64,000 nt of DNA, from the NCBI GenBank assembly GCA_017654935.2, contig CM065699.1, forward strand, positions 10,217,622 to 10,281,621, given 5' to 3'. Shown here piece by piece: positions 52,851-63,270 of the stretch. Position 1 is the stretch's first letter; each line of letters opens with the position of its first letter. The notes beneath the pieces were generated by a model. It worked only from the letters and a program-made list of their open reading frames with translations, made no database searches and had not been told where the DNA came from. The DNA comes from Phymorhynchus buccinoides. Taxonomy: Eukaryota; Mollusca; Gastropoda; Neogastropoda; Raphitomidae. Made by a program: the position numbers and the translations under genes.

Positions 52851-53398
52851 AGGATAAGTAGCCTTTTCTTTGCTGTTTTTGACAATTTGTTATTGTTTGA
52901 ATACTGTGATATGTATCGCTTTTGCAGGAGCTAGTTTACTTTTGACATTACCGGTATACCACACTTTTAAAATTAATTTACTTGATTATTTTAAATAGGA
53001 AACTGTATGTAATATTTAGGCATAGTGAGAATAAGACATGCTCTGAATTTTATTTGCTGATTTGTAAAAACAAAAGAAGAAATATTGTAATGTAATTTGT
53101 GTGTGCATGAAAGGTGTTATTCGTGTGACTTAAAATAATAGAATATTATTTTTTGATACAAGCATAGTTTAGCTGAAATTTTCCCTGAAAAGTATTTGAG
53201 GCTTTTTAAAATAATTATATTTTTAAAAAGTTACACAAAAAAGCATTCCAATGCATGTGCACACACACACATGTTTGCATTGTATTTTTCAATATATGAA
53301 TGATTTTTTTACATGAATAAGATCACTTGATAAGAAAATATTAGTGTTGTGTGTGTGTATGTGTGTGAAAGGAAGAGAAATAGTAAGTGAAAGGCATT
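52851..53398. other. AT-rich, no gene
   Basis: No coding or repeat signal beyond short (CA)n/(GT)n at 53260 and 53350. Confidence 0.4.
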
Positions 53399-53651
53399 AT
53401 AACCCTTTCGCCGCCAATGTCGCATTTATGCACCACAATGTCACTAAATGCCACCATGTCACTAAAAAGCATCAAATCAGGGCCTGTTATCTGAAGACCC
53501 TATTTTTGTAATTTTGGGAGGTAAGGATAGGCCTAATGTTATACATACAGTCACCAAAGAAATTGCAATATTGCAGATATTTTTTTCTCTGTGACTCAAG
53601 TAAGTTTAATTATTTTTGGGGCTGAAAAATGGCTGGCGGCGAAAGGGATAA
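53399..53651. mobile_element. piggyBac-type MITE (CCCTTTCGCCGCCA family)
   Basis: ATAACCCTTTCGCCGCCAAT to GGCTGGCGGCGAAAGGGATA, about 253 bp. The TTAA flanks have decayed to ATAA. Confidence 0.8.
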
Positions 53652-53759
53652 AGGCATGCATATTTGTTTGTGTGTGTGAGCGAGTATGTGTGTGATTGCG
53701 CGCATGTGTATGTGTAAGAATGTGAAGGATAGGGAGGAGGGTATGTCTGTGGATGTATG

Positions 53760-53840
53760 TAAGGGGTTGTTTTTAATGTGAATCATTTTAGTGCAATTGT
53801 AAAGCGTTAAGCGCTATTTTCTTAAATAAATAATAAAAGG
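53760..53840 (+). repeat. LINE/SINE tail remnant
   Basis: GTGCAATTGTAAAGCGTTAA then GCGCTATTTTCTTAAATAAA resembles the AGCGC...TATAAATA 3' tails at 37440. Confidence 0.45.
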
Positions 53841-53919
53841 CATTAACCTGTAAGAGAGAGAGAGACCATGACAATGGCAAAATGGTGTGTTGTATTTTGG
53901 CCATTAGCCCATATGTAAT

Positions 53920-54129
53920 CAGACCTGTTTACTCTACTCTTTTCGAGTAGTATTCTACTCAATTTGGATCTCTACTACTCTTCAAAATTGAAAATAATGC
54001 TAGATTCTACTCATTTTCAGTGAAATTGTTTTTGATAGTTTAATGAATAAAACTACACATTGTGCACCCAAACTACTCATTTCAGCTATCCAGACTACTC
54101 AAGACTTGTGTAAGAAGTAAACAGGTCTG
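53920..54129. mobile_element. MITE, CAGACCTGTTTAC family, copy 3
   Basis: Inverted ends CAGACCTGTTTACTC and AGTAAACAGGTCTG, about 210 bp. Confidence 0.82.
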
Positions 54130-54173
54130 TGTAATAAAGGGAGGTGGGGGTGGAGGAAGAGACAGTGAGACTG

Positions 54174-54705
54174 TACCGTAGTTTACGTACTACAAGGCGC
54201 ACCTGATTACCGTAATTTACGGCCCATAAGGCGACACACGTAATTTGAACACAGATAGGGCGCATACACCCCGATAAGGCGCAAAGAAATCAAAAAACGA
54301 AACGATCAGCGAAAGTAACATCATTACAGGGCCAGTGACGGAAGTGGAAGCCTAACTATATAACTATATTTTAATGCAATGTGAGTGAACTGTTGTCGGT
54401 TTGTTGTGGAAGCTACCAGAGCATGGTGAGTTGTTCATTTCAACTCTGAGCGACCCCCTTACTTTTTTCTGTTTAGAGTATAGAAAGGGCGCATGCGCCG
54501 GATTGGGCGCAGGGGTCAAAGTTAAGTTAAAAAAAAAGTAGGGCCTAATAGGCCGTAAATTACAGTATAAGGCGCACCCCCCAAATGTAACACAGAGTTC
54601 AGATTTTGTTTCTCTATTTTCTTACTATATTACCAGTCACATTATAAGGCGCAGGGGTCTCATCCTGGGGGAAAAGTATGGCCTTATAGTCCGAAAAATA
54701 CGGTA
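54174..54705. mobile_element. TIR element with a relative nested inside
   Basis: Outer ends TACCGTAGTTTACGTACTAC and CCGAAAAATACGGTA. Near its left end, an inner relative (54208-54567) runs from TACCGTAATTTACGGCCCAT to GGCCGTAAATTACAGTA. Internal TATAAGGCGCACC blocks identify the family also seen at 8063 and 8843. Confidence 0.7.
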
Positions 54706-54805
54706 TTTATAACTAAGAATCTGTATGGACCTTTGAGAAATGATACTTTCCGACTCAGACAAATACATTGATGTTTTTTATGGGCATTTACACATTTTGT
54801 TGTTG

Positions 54806-54960
54806 TACCCTGGCTAAAAGACTCCAGGGATCATCCCAACAGCCGAAGCACTTGAACACTATGGTGCAAATGCACCAGCTAGGGATGAGAACATTACGTG
54901 TGTGACCGTTTTTGATTGCCCCGCCATGTGCGCAGCCACACTCCGACTTCGAAGGAACAC
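54806..54960 (+). repeat. Direct repeat D, copy 1
   Basis: ACCCTGGCTAAAAGACTCCA, GGGATCATCC, CGAAGCACTTGAACACTATG, then TGTGTGACCGTTTTTGATTG and GCAGCCACACTCCGACTTCG. The second copy is 1032 bp downstream. A related GATTACGTGTATGGCTG piece precedes the 39326 array. Confidence 0.82.
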
Positions 54961-55835
54961 GTTTGAATGATACAAATTACTGTTTCAGATATAATGCCAT
55001 GCAGGTGTGTAAGAAAACGAGAAACACAGTTATCAATCTTGAACTGTTTATTGGCACAAAATACAGTTTTACCATAATTTCAACAATAACAACAACAATA
55101 ACAACAAAAATTGCCAAGTGCATACAATGTACTTAGAGATTGTTCAATTTGAATTTGCCTTCATCATAAATTATCATACTTCTCCAAAAACATTTACTAA
55201 TAATTTCTCTTCTTTAGCTTATGGAATTAAATAAAGACCAACAAAAAAATCAATAAAGGAAACATGCCATTAACAATCAAAATACAGTACTGAAGTGATA
55301 AATGGCTTTGTTATTATTTTCTTCTTGTCCATACCGACTGTCACTACAGATTAATGTAAAACAATACCAAACTCGTTTAAGAAAGAAAAAATATCTTTTT
55401 GGTTCAAATATCACATTTACACCAGACAAAATGGTATATCAAATAGGATTTAAAAACACCACACACTCGGAAATCATGTAGATAACTGTCTTACAACAAA
55501 AAAAGACTGCATTGCATAATACTGTACAGAAAATTATTGATATAGAGTACCGTGAATAGGTATAGTTTGGGAGAAAAAAATAATTCATAAATTACAGAAA
55601 ATCAAAACCTGACAAAAGTCAAATATAACAAAAATAATTAATAAACACTTTGGAAATTAAAAAAAAAAAAACCTTGAGCACCACTATTACGCTTTCCAAC
55701 AACCAAACATTCCACACGCGTCAATCAATTCACATTTTATTTAGTTTGAGCAGAGTTGCAAACAAACAATTTTTTTTTTTTAATGCAATAAATATTGGCA
55801 AAAGGCATACAAATCCAGCTGTTATGTTTTTGGCA
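54961..55835. other. AT-rich DNA between the D repeats
   Basis: (CAA)n-like at 55082-55110, otherwise AT-rich with no convincing coding frame. The arrangement repeat-interior-repeat is LTR-like in outline, but there is no primer site or gag/pol sequence. Confidence 0.4.
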
Positions 55836-55990
55836 TACCCTGGCTAAAAGACTCCAGGGATCATCCGAACAGTCGAAGCACTTGAACACTATGGTACAAA
55901 TGCATCAGCTAGGGATGAGAACATGACGTGTGTGACCGTTTTTGATTACCCCGCCATGTGGGCAGCCACACTCCGTCTTCGGGGGAACCA
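55836..55990 (+). repeat. Direct repeat D, copy 2
   Basis: Nearly the same as copy 1 (single-base changes such as CATCCGAACAGTCG). Confidence 0.82.
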
Positions 55991-56585
55991 GTTGTTATCA
56001 AAAGTAAATTCCCTCAAACAACAACAACAATAACATACAGTATTTATGCGGCGCTAAATCTTGATAGAAATCCAATCGAAGCGCACACACACGTTGAACA
56101 TTCATAACGCATTCAAACAGAGCTAGAGACACTATACAAAGACGAACAAGAAGATAACACACACACACATATGAGAAATAGACCTAAAGGGAAGAAAGAG
56201 AAGGGAAAGAGAGAATGATCTTCAATGACGGGGAAACAGGTGGGTTTTGAGGTTTGATTTGAAAGCAGAGAGGGTCGGTCGCTGGCGGAGGGAGAGAGGA
56301 AATTTGTTCCAGGAGGTTGGTCCTGAAACAGTAAAAGAGCGCCGGCTGACAGTTGAAAGCTTATTCATAGGAATCTGGAGAGATAGAGGGTCGGAAACTG
56401 AACGCAATGTGTGAGCTGGAGTATACATTGAAATATTGTCGCAGAGGTGTGATGGAGCAGCTTGATAGGTAGATTTATAGCAAAGGGTGTTTAGTTATAC
56501 AGTGGAACCTCCCTTATGAGACCTCCCATTATATGACTCCCACATAAGACCTACTTCTCGAAGACATTGCCTTTCTTTGTAAGTA

Positions 56586-57060
56586 TTAACCCTTTCACCG
56601 CCAACCATATTTCAACCAAAAATGTCCATTAAATTTACCTACATAGAGAACAAAATCCATCTGCAGTATTGGGGAATCTTCTGTGACATATAAAATAAGG
56701 TCTATCCTTACTTCCCAAAACTAAGACAATAGCGTCTTTGGATAATAGACCCCAATTTGATGCCTTGTATAGGTGTTAACCCTTTCACCGCCAATGTCGC
56801 ATTTTTGCACCACAATGATTTAGCAACCATGTCATAAAAGCTCTTGAAATCAGGGTCTATTATGCAATGATATTGTGTTCCTAAATTTGAGCAGAAAGGA
56901 TTGACCCTATTCTAAATGTGTCACAGAGAAATCCCACAATATTGCAGATGAAATCTTTTCTGCAACCAAGTAAGTTTAATGGACATTTTTGGCTCAAAGA
57001 TGGCTGGCGGTGAAAGGGTTAAATTACTGTGGTGCTAAAATGCGACTTTGGCGGTGAAAG
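56586..57060. mobile_element. piggyBac-type MITE, outer of a nested pair
   Basis: TTAACCCTTTCACCGCCAAC at the left and GACTTTGGCGGTGAAAG at the right, split at an internal TTAA by the inner copy. Confidence 0.78.
56776..57022. mobile_element. piggyBac-type MITE, inner copy
   Basis: TTAACCCTTTCACCGCCAAT to CTGGCGGTGAAAGGGTTAA (247 bp) with TTAA at both sides, inserted in the outer copy. Confidence 0.88.
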
Positions 57061-57999
57061 TTCAAATTACCTCCCTTATAAGACCCCTCCCTTATAAGAC
57101 CCCTCCCTTATAAGACCCCTCCCTTATAAGACCCCTCCCTTATAAGACCCCTCCCTTATAAGACCCCTCCCTTATAAGACCCCTCCCTTATAAGACCTCA
57201 TTTGGGATGATTTTTGAAGGTCTTATAAGGGAAGTGCCACTATACTCAATTCTGTCTGTGACAGGTAAGCCAGTGCAAAGAACGGAGAAGAGGGCTGACA
57301 TGATCAAACTTTTTCTTCCCGAGGACAAGACGAGCAGCTGTGTTTTGAATATGCTGGAGAGCATTACAAGCTTTGCTGTGGCTTCATCTGAAAGATATTT
57401 ACGAATAGAGCCAATACGACGGATTTGATAGTAGCATGACTGACAGGTCTGAGTCAGAAAACTGCATTGAAAGAGTATTGTCCAGAGTGACACCCAAGTT
57501 TTTGACAGAGTCTGAGAGGGGAATGATACTGTTACCCAGTTGGATTGACTCTATGGAGACAGAGGCTAGTTTATTTCTGTTCAACAAGCATTGATTCGGT
57601 TTTTTCACACACACACACACACACAATGTGAGGTATCTAGCTCATTACCTATGTACACAAACATATATACTGTTGAGCCCACACATAAAATTGTTTACAA
57701 AATAGAATAAAGAGACAAACAAATTATTGAAAAACAGAATCCAAATAATGTTATGGCACACACACACAAAAAGCATCAATGATCTTCATCAGGTTTAGAA
57801 AAAACAACAACACAAAAACCCATTTACAACATAATTTTAAATTTAGCGCACAACCGGCATTCCAACCATTTTGTGTTCACAATACCATGGGTGCCTCCCT
57901 TCATGCTACATGCCTGAATTCAGTGTGTGTGTGTGAGTGTGTAGTGAGTGGCCTCTCCTGAATTTCAGGATTTTAAAAAATTGAAGAACTTCTTCTGCG

Positions 58000-58292
58000 C
58001 TCCCAGGCCATATGGCCATAATGCATAAGGTACGTATGTGTCTGGTTTTCAGTTTTCACTGGTCTCCCCGCTGCGTACAGCCAACACATTCCGATTTCGG
58101 AGGAGCTCAAAACAAATTTTATTTAGAAGATTTTTTTAAAAGGCAGGAGAATGGGCCAATAAGTCAGAAAGATAGTAGATGATAGAAAGCAAAGGGAAAA
58201 GGCAAGAGTCAAAGAGAGTGACAGATTAGAGGAAGTTACAAGCACACAACTTCCAGAAGGTGGGGGAACTATTTTTAAGCAAGACCCCCACA
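58000..58292 (+). repeat. R2 dispersed repeat, copy 3
   Basis: GGCCATATGGCCATAATGC, TTTTCACTGGTCTCCCCGC, GATAGTAGATGATAGAAAG and CTTCCAGAAGGTGGGGGAAC. It lies downstream of the thioesterase-like stop. Confidence 0.78.
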
Positions 58293-58613
58293 GGGAGAGA
58301 CTCGTGGAGGAGGCGGGGTTGTCCAGCTCCCCGTATGGAGGCACGAGGCATCCACAACAAGAACAACGTCTCTTTCTCACCTTCTGATATTTAGTCCCTG
58401 CCAGCAGTGATGTATGAGCATATTAACAGAAGGAAATGCTGATATAGCGGATTATCTTTTCTTTTGCACAAGGGCAAAAAAGTGAATTCACTCAAAAAAT
58501 CTTTAAAACGGGGAAGAGAAAATGCAAATAAAGCCGATTTTTGGGACTTGCATGGATATACAGGATTGTCTCCTTTTAAAGAAAAAAAGAAAGAAATTCG
58601 ACCAGATGTCACC

Positions 58614-58961
58614 TCATTTCACCGCATCAGGGGGGAAAAACTCCACGCACCCGTACCACTGAAGCGCGCCGTTTTTACTGATGCAGCAATGCAGCTTTAC
58701 CTCCCCTTCTTCCTCCTCCAAATCCTCGAACGTTTCCACCGTCAAAGCGTCGCCGAACCGACTCGACCCGTAGGAAAGCAGCGAGAGTTTGCGGACTTTG
58801 AAATCGCCGAGATCGCCTCGTAGCCTGCGGTACTGGAACCGGTCGAAGGCGATGGACATGTTGTCGAAGAGGTAGCGCAGGTACATGGGGTGTCGGGTGT
58901 GACCGCTGGTGTCCGTGTCGTTGAAGGGGACCACCAGGTGGTGTTCGAATGTGGGACCCAT
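58614..58961 (-). CDS. Thioesterase-like exon D (second hotdog, stop)
   Basis: 348 bp from ACGATCAACAG| to TGA. It encodes MGPTFEHHLVVPFNDTDTSG and on to GCVEFFPPDAVK. It carries the D-T-D-T-S-G-H-T-R-H-P-M-Y catalytic-type helix and a late acidic EDLEEEEGEVK loop. A possible polyadenylation hexamer on this strand lies near 58116 inside a repeat copy. Confidence 0.78.
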   Translation of the reverse strand: MGPTFEHHLVVPFNDTDTSGHTRHPMYLRYLFDNMSIAFDRFQYRRLRGDLGDFKVRKLSLLSYGSSRFGDALTVETFEDLEEEEGEVKLHCCISKNGALQWYGCVEFFPPDAVK

Positions 58962-61900
58962 CTGTTGATCGTGCATGCAAAATGTGTACATGTGTAACTA
59001 AGCAGCAGACCTGTTTACCCTACATATATCTTGAGAAGTCTGGATAGCTGAAATGAGTAGCTCTGGTGCAAAATGTGTAGTTTTAGTCATTAAACCATCA
59101 AACAATGTTCACTGAAAATGAGTAATTAGAGCATTATTTTCAATTTTGAGGAGCAGTAGAGGTCCAAATTGAGTAGAATACTGCTCTAAAAGAGCAGAGT
59201 AGACAGGTCTGAAGCAGGCATGTATGTGGATACGTGTCTGGGCATGCGCATTTGCGAGCACACACGATGTTACAGTACACAGACACGCATGCACGAGTGT
59301 GTGCATGCGCACACACACACACTCACTATATACATAAATGCATTCCCACGCCCACACACACACAGAAAGGGGGGGGGGGGGGGGGTAGTAAGAAGACAAG
59401 AAATTAGAAAGCTGAGGAGATAGAAGTAGCCTAATGGAAAGGAAAGTAAACACAGACCTGTTTACCCCTATTTTGCAAATTTGTAATTTCTGAAACAAAA
59501 AAATAGCAATTTTGAAAAAAAACCTGTAATCCAATGTGCGGCCGATTCTTTTTCTTCACAAAACCCGATTAACAAGAAAACTATTTGTAATTACACAATT
59601 TATGCAAGAAATAGTTCACTGGGAGACCTTTAAAAACATTTTTTAAACCATGTATTGGCCTTTTCTTTGGTGTCTTTCCATCAGATTTTGGATCATTTGA
59701 CCTAGAACTCTGACCACGCGGTCGCTTTGACCACCATCTTGAATCAGAATGAAAAGAAATTGATGCGCGTTGTATGCTGGGAACGGGAATAACTTTTCAC
59801 CGCATTGTTTCAAAAGCATCGCTTTCCGACGCAACTGTAGTGGTGTGGGTTTTTTCGTTGGTTTTTTTCGTCACCATAATTCTCGTAATTTGACTTGTTT
59901 TGTAAAAATTAGGGCAAAATCGTAAAGGCAAACAGGTCTGCAAACATAAAATAAAACCTAGTGTGGATCTGTTTAAAACATAAAAACTTTTTTTAAAAAT
60001 TCCATTCAAAGCGAGGCTCACCCGTTTCGGGGGCCGGGGCACAGCAGGTTTCTCCGGGAAGCGGGGCAGGTAGCCGGTGAAGTGCGACCTCCACCAGTGG
60101 GGCACCGTCTCCGTCAGCCCGCTGTCGCGATGCCTCAGAATGTTGAGACTTTTCACCTGCATGGAGGGAGGTTAAGGCCGTGTACACACATAAGAGGATA
60201 TTCCATGCGGAAACCCGTGCGCAATCCATAAATAAGTGAAACAAAGAAGGGAAAAGATTTGCGCACGTGTCCGAATTTCCCGCTATATGCGTAAACATTT
60301 TATCCTTCTTTCTTCCACTTGTTTAGGGTTTTCCGTACGGAACTTACGCGTCTAATGTGAACCCGGCCTTAGAGTGCTGTACAGTGGCACAGAGGTAACG
60401 CGTTCGCCTCGTATACAATAAACCCGAGTTCTAACCTGGGCACAGGGGATTTTTCCTCTCACTCTGTGCTAGGTCTTACGATCTGAACGTGGAGTATTTC
60501 CGATGAGACGATAAACCGAGGTCCCGTGTGCCCATGCACTTAGCACATGTTAAAACCCAGTAGCAATGAAAAAAAGTTGTAAAACTTTAACACCACCCCT
60601 TTCCTTCCTCATCAGTCACACAAAAATAGCATGCACATAATAAAAAAAAGTGTGGCACGCATCTGGCTGCAACGCACTCTCCAGGTGGGAGCAACCCGAA
60701 TTTCACAGAGACGCCAAAGTGACATATAAAGTACCAAGTACTAAGTACCACATTTAGTTTTCAATGTTCCAATTCCTAGTTCCGTATGTGCAATGCCATT
60801 GGAGTAAAGGCCTGGGCCTTTCTCTGTCTGTCTCAGTATGTAATAAGCTTTATATCCAAAGCTCTACAGCCTCAAGTACTGAAGCAATCATGACGAAAAT
60901 TGGCTTTATGCAGGGAGGTTTATGAATAAGTCAACGAGTTTCACCTGATGTCACTAATTTATTAGCATATTAGAACAGTCTGAGCTCCGCATACATTTTT
61001 GGAAGCTCTCTGTCTGTCTCTTTCTTTCGTTTGCTCTTTCTAAAAAAGAAAAGAAAAGGAAAAAACATTGAATGTAACAGCAATTTTATTTATGTTTCTT
61101 TGAATGTTAATAATTATGTATAATATGCATGTTATACAAAATGTGTTTGATGATGAAATGTATTTATGCAAATTCAATGATTAAAAAAAAAAGTTCATTA
61201 CAAAAAAAAATTGTAACACTAGTACTTATTGATTTCTGCAAGAGGCAGGATATTGTCCCATTGATTTGTCTGGTCTCAGGACAGTTTGTCCTGTCACTTT
61301 CTGATCCTCGGTGCATCACTGGACACTGCACCCACCACCTCACCTGCACAGAGGGCTTCAGGCGTCCGCCCACCATCAGAGACATGCAGGACGTGAACGA
61401 AGTGTCGGCGATTCCGATCACGTTCAGCCTCACGTGTAGGGGAGATTTGGGCGTGGTCACCTCGTAGAAATGCCGACCAAACTGGAATAACACCAGACAA
61501 AACGTCTTTATTGGAGTAGGGAAGATTTAGTCCTGATCACTGTGCAGAAATGCCACGCAAACAAGAACACGCTGATCAAGCAATAGGATAAGTGTAGAGG
61601 AGATTTTGATCATGGTCACCTCGTGGAAATGTTGAACGTACTGACAAATTACACTGTAAACAAGTGTACAGTGAACTTGGTCATTTTCACTTCATAGAAA
61701 TGTTAAAGAAAATCCATAAAAATTGGAAAAATACTTCACACACACACAGAGGAGCATAGCGCTACATACATTGAGGCCTTGAAACAGACGTATCTGGAGG
61801 TATCTTTTGTCCAATTCACTCAGTTCACGCATATTTATACATAATTAACCCCCCCCATTTCCTTTGATGAATGGTTCTCCTACCCACCCACTCCCCCCCT

Positions 61901-62079
61901 GCCCACCCACCCCACCACACACATACACTGGCCACTTACTTCCATGGTAAGCTCAGCACTGAAAGTACCGATGCCCTCCTGGTGAAGCTGGTTGTACTTC
62001 AGGTAGGGGTGAGCGCTGTAGAATGCGGCATGTTCCGCTCGCCCGATTGTGTTCAACAGACGCCACACACTGGGCTGAC
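58614..62079 (-). CDS. Double-hotdog (4HBT-type) thioesterase-like gene, last four exons
   Basis: Exons 62079-61940, 61481-61344, 60156-60022 and 58961-58614 join in phase and encode about 253 residues to the stop TGA (58614-58616). The first half (AFYSAHPYLKYNQLHQEG, then a FSAELTME strand and FGRHFYEVTTPKSPLHVRL) and the last exon (FEHHLVVPFNDTDTSGHTRH, then PMYLRYLFDNMSIAFDRFQ) both read as hotdog folds. The D-T-D-x-x-G-H-x-x-H-x-x-Y helix is the signature of acyl-CoA thioesterases of the 4HBT family. A middle segment with ETVPHWWRSHFTGYLPRFPE and PPKR links them. Likely role: hydrolysis of an acyl-CoA; substrate and compartment cannot be read from the sequence. The 5' exon(s) are missing: exon A starts in phase 1 next to a very long (CA)n tract. 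I do not recognise a specific named orthologue. Confidence 0.7.
59006..59211. mobile_element. MITE, CAGACCTGTTTAC family, reverse copy
   Basis: Inverted ends CAGACCTGTTTACCC and GTAGACAGGTCTG, with TCCAAATTGAGTAGAATACT inside in reverse orientation. Thioesterase-like last intron. Confidence 0.8.
59453..59940. mobile_element. Longer element with the same termini (488 bp)
   Basis: CAGACCTGTTTACCCC and GGCAAACAGGTCTG are the termini of the MITE family, but the interior is unrelated to the ~215-bp copies. It could be a longer relative of the MITEs. No long open frame. Confidence 0.65.
60022..60156 (-). CDS. Thioesterase-like exon C (linker)
   Basis: 135 bp, phase 0, between CTCCATGCAG| and AAACGG|GTGAGC. 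It encodes VKSLNILRHRDSGLTETVPH, then WWRSHFTGYLPRFPEKPA, ending in PRPPKR. It joins the two hotdog halves and is proline-rich at its C end. Confidence 0.7.
60377..60750 (+). repeat. SINE S1, fullest copy
   Basis: The tRNA-like head CAGTGGCACAGAGGTAACGC with CGAGTTCTAACCTGGGC is followed by GATGAGACGATAAACCGAGG, TCCCGTGTGCCCATGCACTT and the tail CAACCCGAATTTCACAGAGA. Confidence 0.82.
60751..61343. other. Thioesterase-like intron B, rest
   Basis: A stretch AATCATGACGAAAATTGGCT at 60887 looks like a conserved dispersed repeat core. 61000-61230 is A/T-rich. No exon. Confidence 0.4.
61344..61481 (-). CDS. Thioesterase-like exon B (first hotdog)
   Basis: 138 bp, phase 0 at both sides, between GTGTTATTCCAG| and GTGCAG|GTGAGG. 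It encodes FGRHFYEVTTPKSPLHVRLN followed by VIGIADTSFTSCMSLMVGGR. The alternating hydrophobic strands fit a hotdog sheet. Confidence 0.72.
61940..62079 (-). CDS. Thioesterase-like exon A (first hotdog, start)
   Basis: 140 bp between CGATATCAG| and ATGGAA|GTAAGT. It encodes QPSVWRLLNTIGRAEHAAFY followed by KYNQLHQEGIGTFSAELTME. Two degraded copies of its 5' part lie beyond the CA tract (62815-62965). Confidence 0.68.
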
Positions 62080-62087
62080 CTGATATC

Positions 62088-62186
62088 GTGTACACACACA
62101 CACACACACAGACAGTCAAACACACTCACAATCACACACAAGTGCATGCGCACACAGAGACACAGACACACACACATTATGTGCAT

Positions 62187-62235
<49 letters not shown>

Positions 62236-62358
62236 TACACACACATACACACACACACACAGTACACACACACACACACACAGACAGTCAAACACACTCA
62301 CAGTCACACACAAGTGCATGCGCACACAGAGACACAGACACACACACATTATGTGCAT

Positions 62359-62391
<33 letters not shown>

Positions 62392-62415
62392 TACACACAC
62401 ATACACACACACACA

Positions 62416-62489
<74 letters not shown>

Positions 62490-62560
62490 TACACACACAC
62501 ACACACACACACACATACACACACACACACAGTACACACACACACACACACAAAGATTAA
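62088..62560. repeat. Compound (CA)n with a tandem ~185-bp higher unit
   Basis: CA runs interrupted by GACAGTCAAACACACTCAC, AAGTGCATGCGCACACAGAG and ATTATGTGCATG, a block that occurs twice (62110-62190 and 62283-62362). ACGTGTACACACACATACAC is repeated three times. Confidence 0.95.
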
Positions 62561-62729
62561 AAGATTGTTTAATCCTTCAACCCCTTTCGGGGCATAGAAG
62601 ACTTGAAACAAATCGAGTAAATACAAGTGGAACAATACAAAATGGTTAGAAAAAGACAACTCCAATATAATTAGCACATCAAATACAATAACACGCAATT
62701 TTACTAAGCATTAGAAATGACGCTAAATT

Positions 62730-62732
<3 letters not shown>

Positions 62733-62814
<82 letters not shown>

Positions 62815-62841
62815 CATGAGATAGCGTTGTAAAATTCAGCA

Positions 62842-62882
<41 letters not shown>
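62733..62882. repeat. (CA)n microsatellites
   Basis: Two long CA runs (62733-62811 and 62845-62882), each followed by TGTACATGAGATAGCGTTGT. Confidence 0.97.
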
Positions 62883-62886
<4 letters not shown>

Positions 62887-62965
62887 CATGAGATAGCGTT
62901 GTAAAATTCAGCATGCTTTGCTCGCCTAATTGTGTTCAACAGACAGCATACAAGAAGCTGGCCTG
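62811..62965 (-). pseudogene. Two degraded copies of thioesterase-like exon A
   Basis: TGTGTTCAACAGACAGCATA and GTAAAATTCAGCATGCTTTG (62888-62950) match the 5' part of exon A (62010-62060). On the minus strand this reads LLNTIRRAKHAEFYN against LLNTIGRAEHAAFYS. A shorter second copy is at 62813-62845. Confidence 0.75.
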
Positions 62966-62973
62966 ATTGGCTT

Positions 62974-63270
62974 CTTCTTCTTCTTCATTCGCTCAGAGTT
63001 TCCTGTCACATGAGTAGATGCGTCATGCTGCCGTTATGCGCCTAACTAAGAAATACGCCCAGCATGTCCGACTTCGGCTGAAGAAAATCTTTGTAAGAAA
63101 TTATAGAAAAAAAGGCAGGAGAATGGACCAGTAAGATAGAAAGATAGCGGATCACAGTAAGCAAAAGGGAAAAAGCAGAGTCAAAGAGGGTGACAGATTA
63201 GAGGAAGCTACAAGCACAGAACTTCCAGAAGGTGGGGGAACTATTTGTATGAAAGACCCCCCGGTATCCC
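62974..63270 (+). repeat. R2 dispersed repeat, copy 4
   Basis: (CTT)n, CGCTCAGAGTTTCCTGTCA, CATGCTGCCGTTATGC and CTTCCAGAAGGTGGGGGAAC, then a G-run at 63276-63299. Confidence 0.8.

Larger units (their letters stand above)
56498..57244. mobile_element. CTTATAAG-family element inside the LINE
   Basis: TACAGTGGAACCTCCCTTAT to GTCTTATAAGGGAAGTGCCA. It contains eight or so tandem CCCTCCCTTATAAGA units (57068-57195) and the nested MITEs below. Confidence 0.8.
56222..57630 (-). mobile_element. LINE 3' fragment split by nested MITEs
   Basis: The minus strand begins NRNKLASVSIESIQLGNSI, then IPLSDSVKNLGVTLDN, CQSCYYQIRRIGSIRKYLSD and EATAKLVMLSSI. After the insertion at 56498-57244 it resumes with RSVSDPLSLQIPMNKLSTVS, RRSFTVSGPTSWNKFPLSLR and FKSNLKTHLF. 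This is the C-terminal tail of a CR1/jockey-type RT with frameshifts. Confidence 0.8.

Noticed and set aside
62088..62939. Long open frames of Thr-His or Cys-Val repeats
   Set aside because: Translations of (CA)n/(GT)n microsatellites in all frames.
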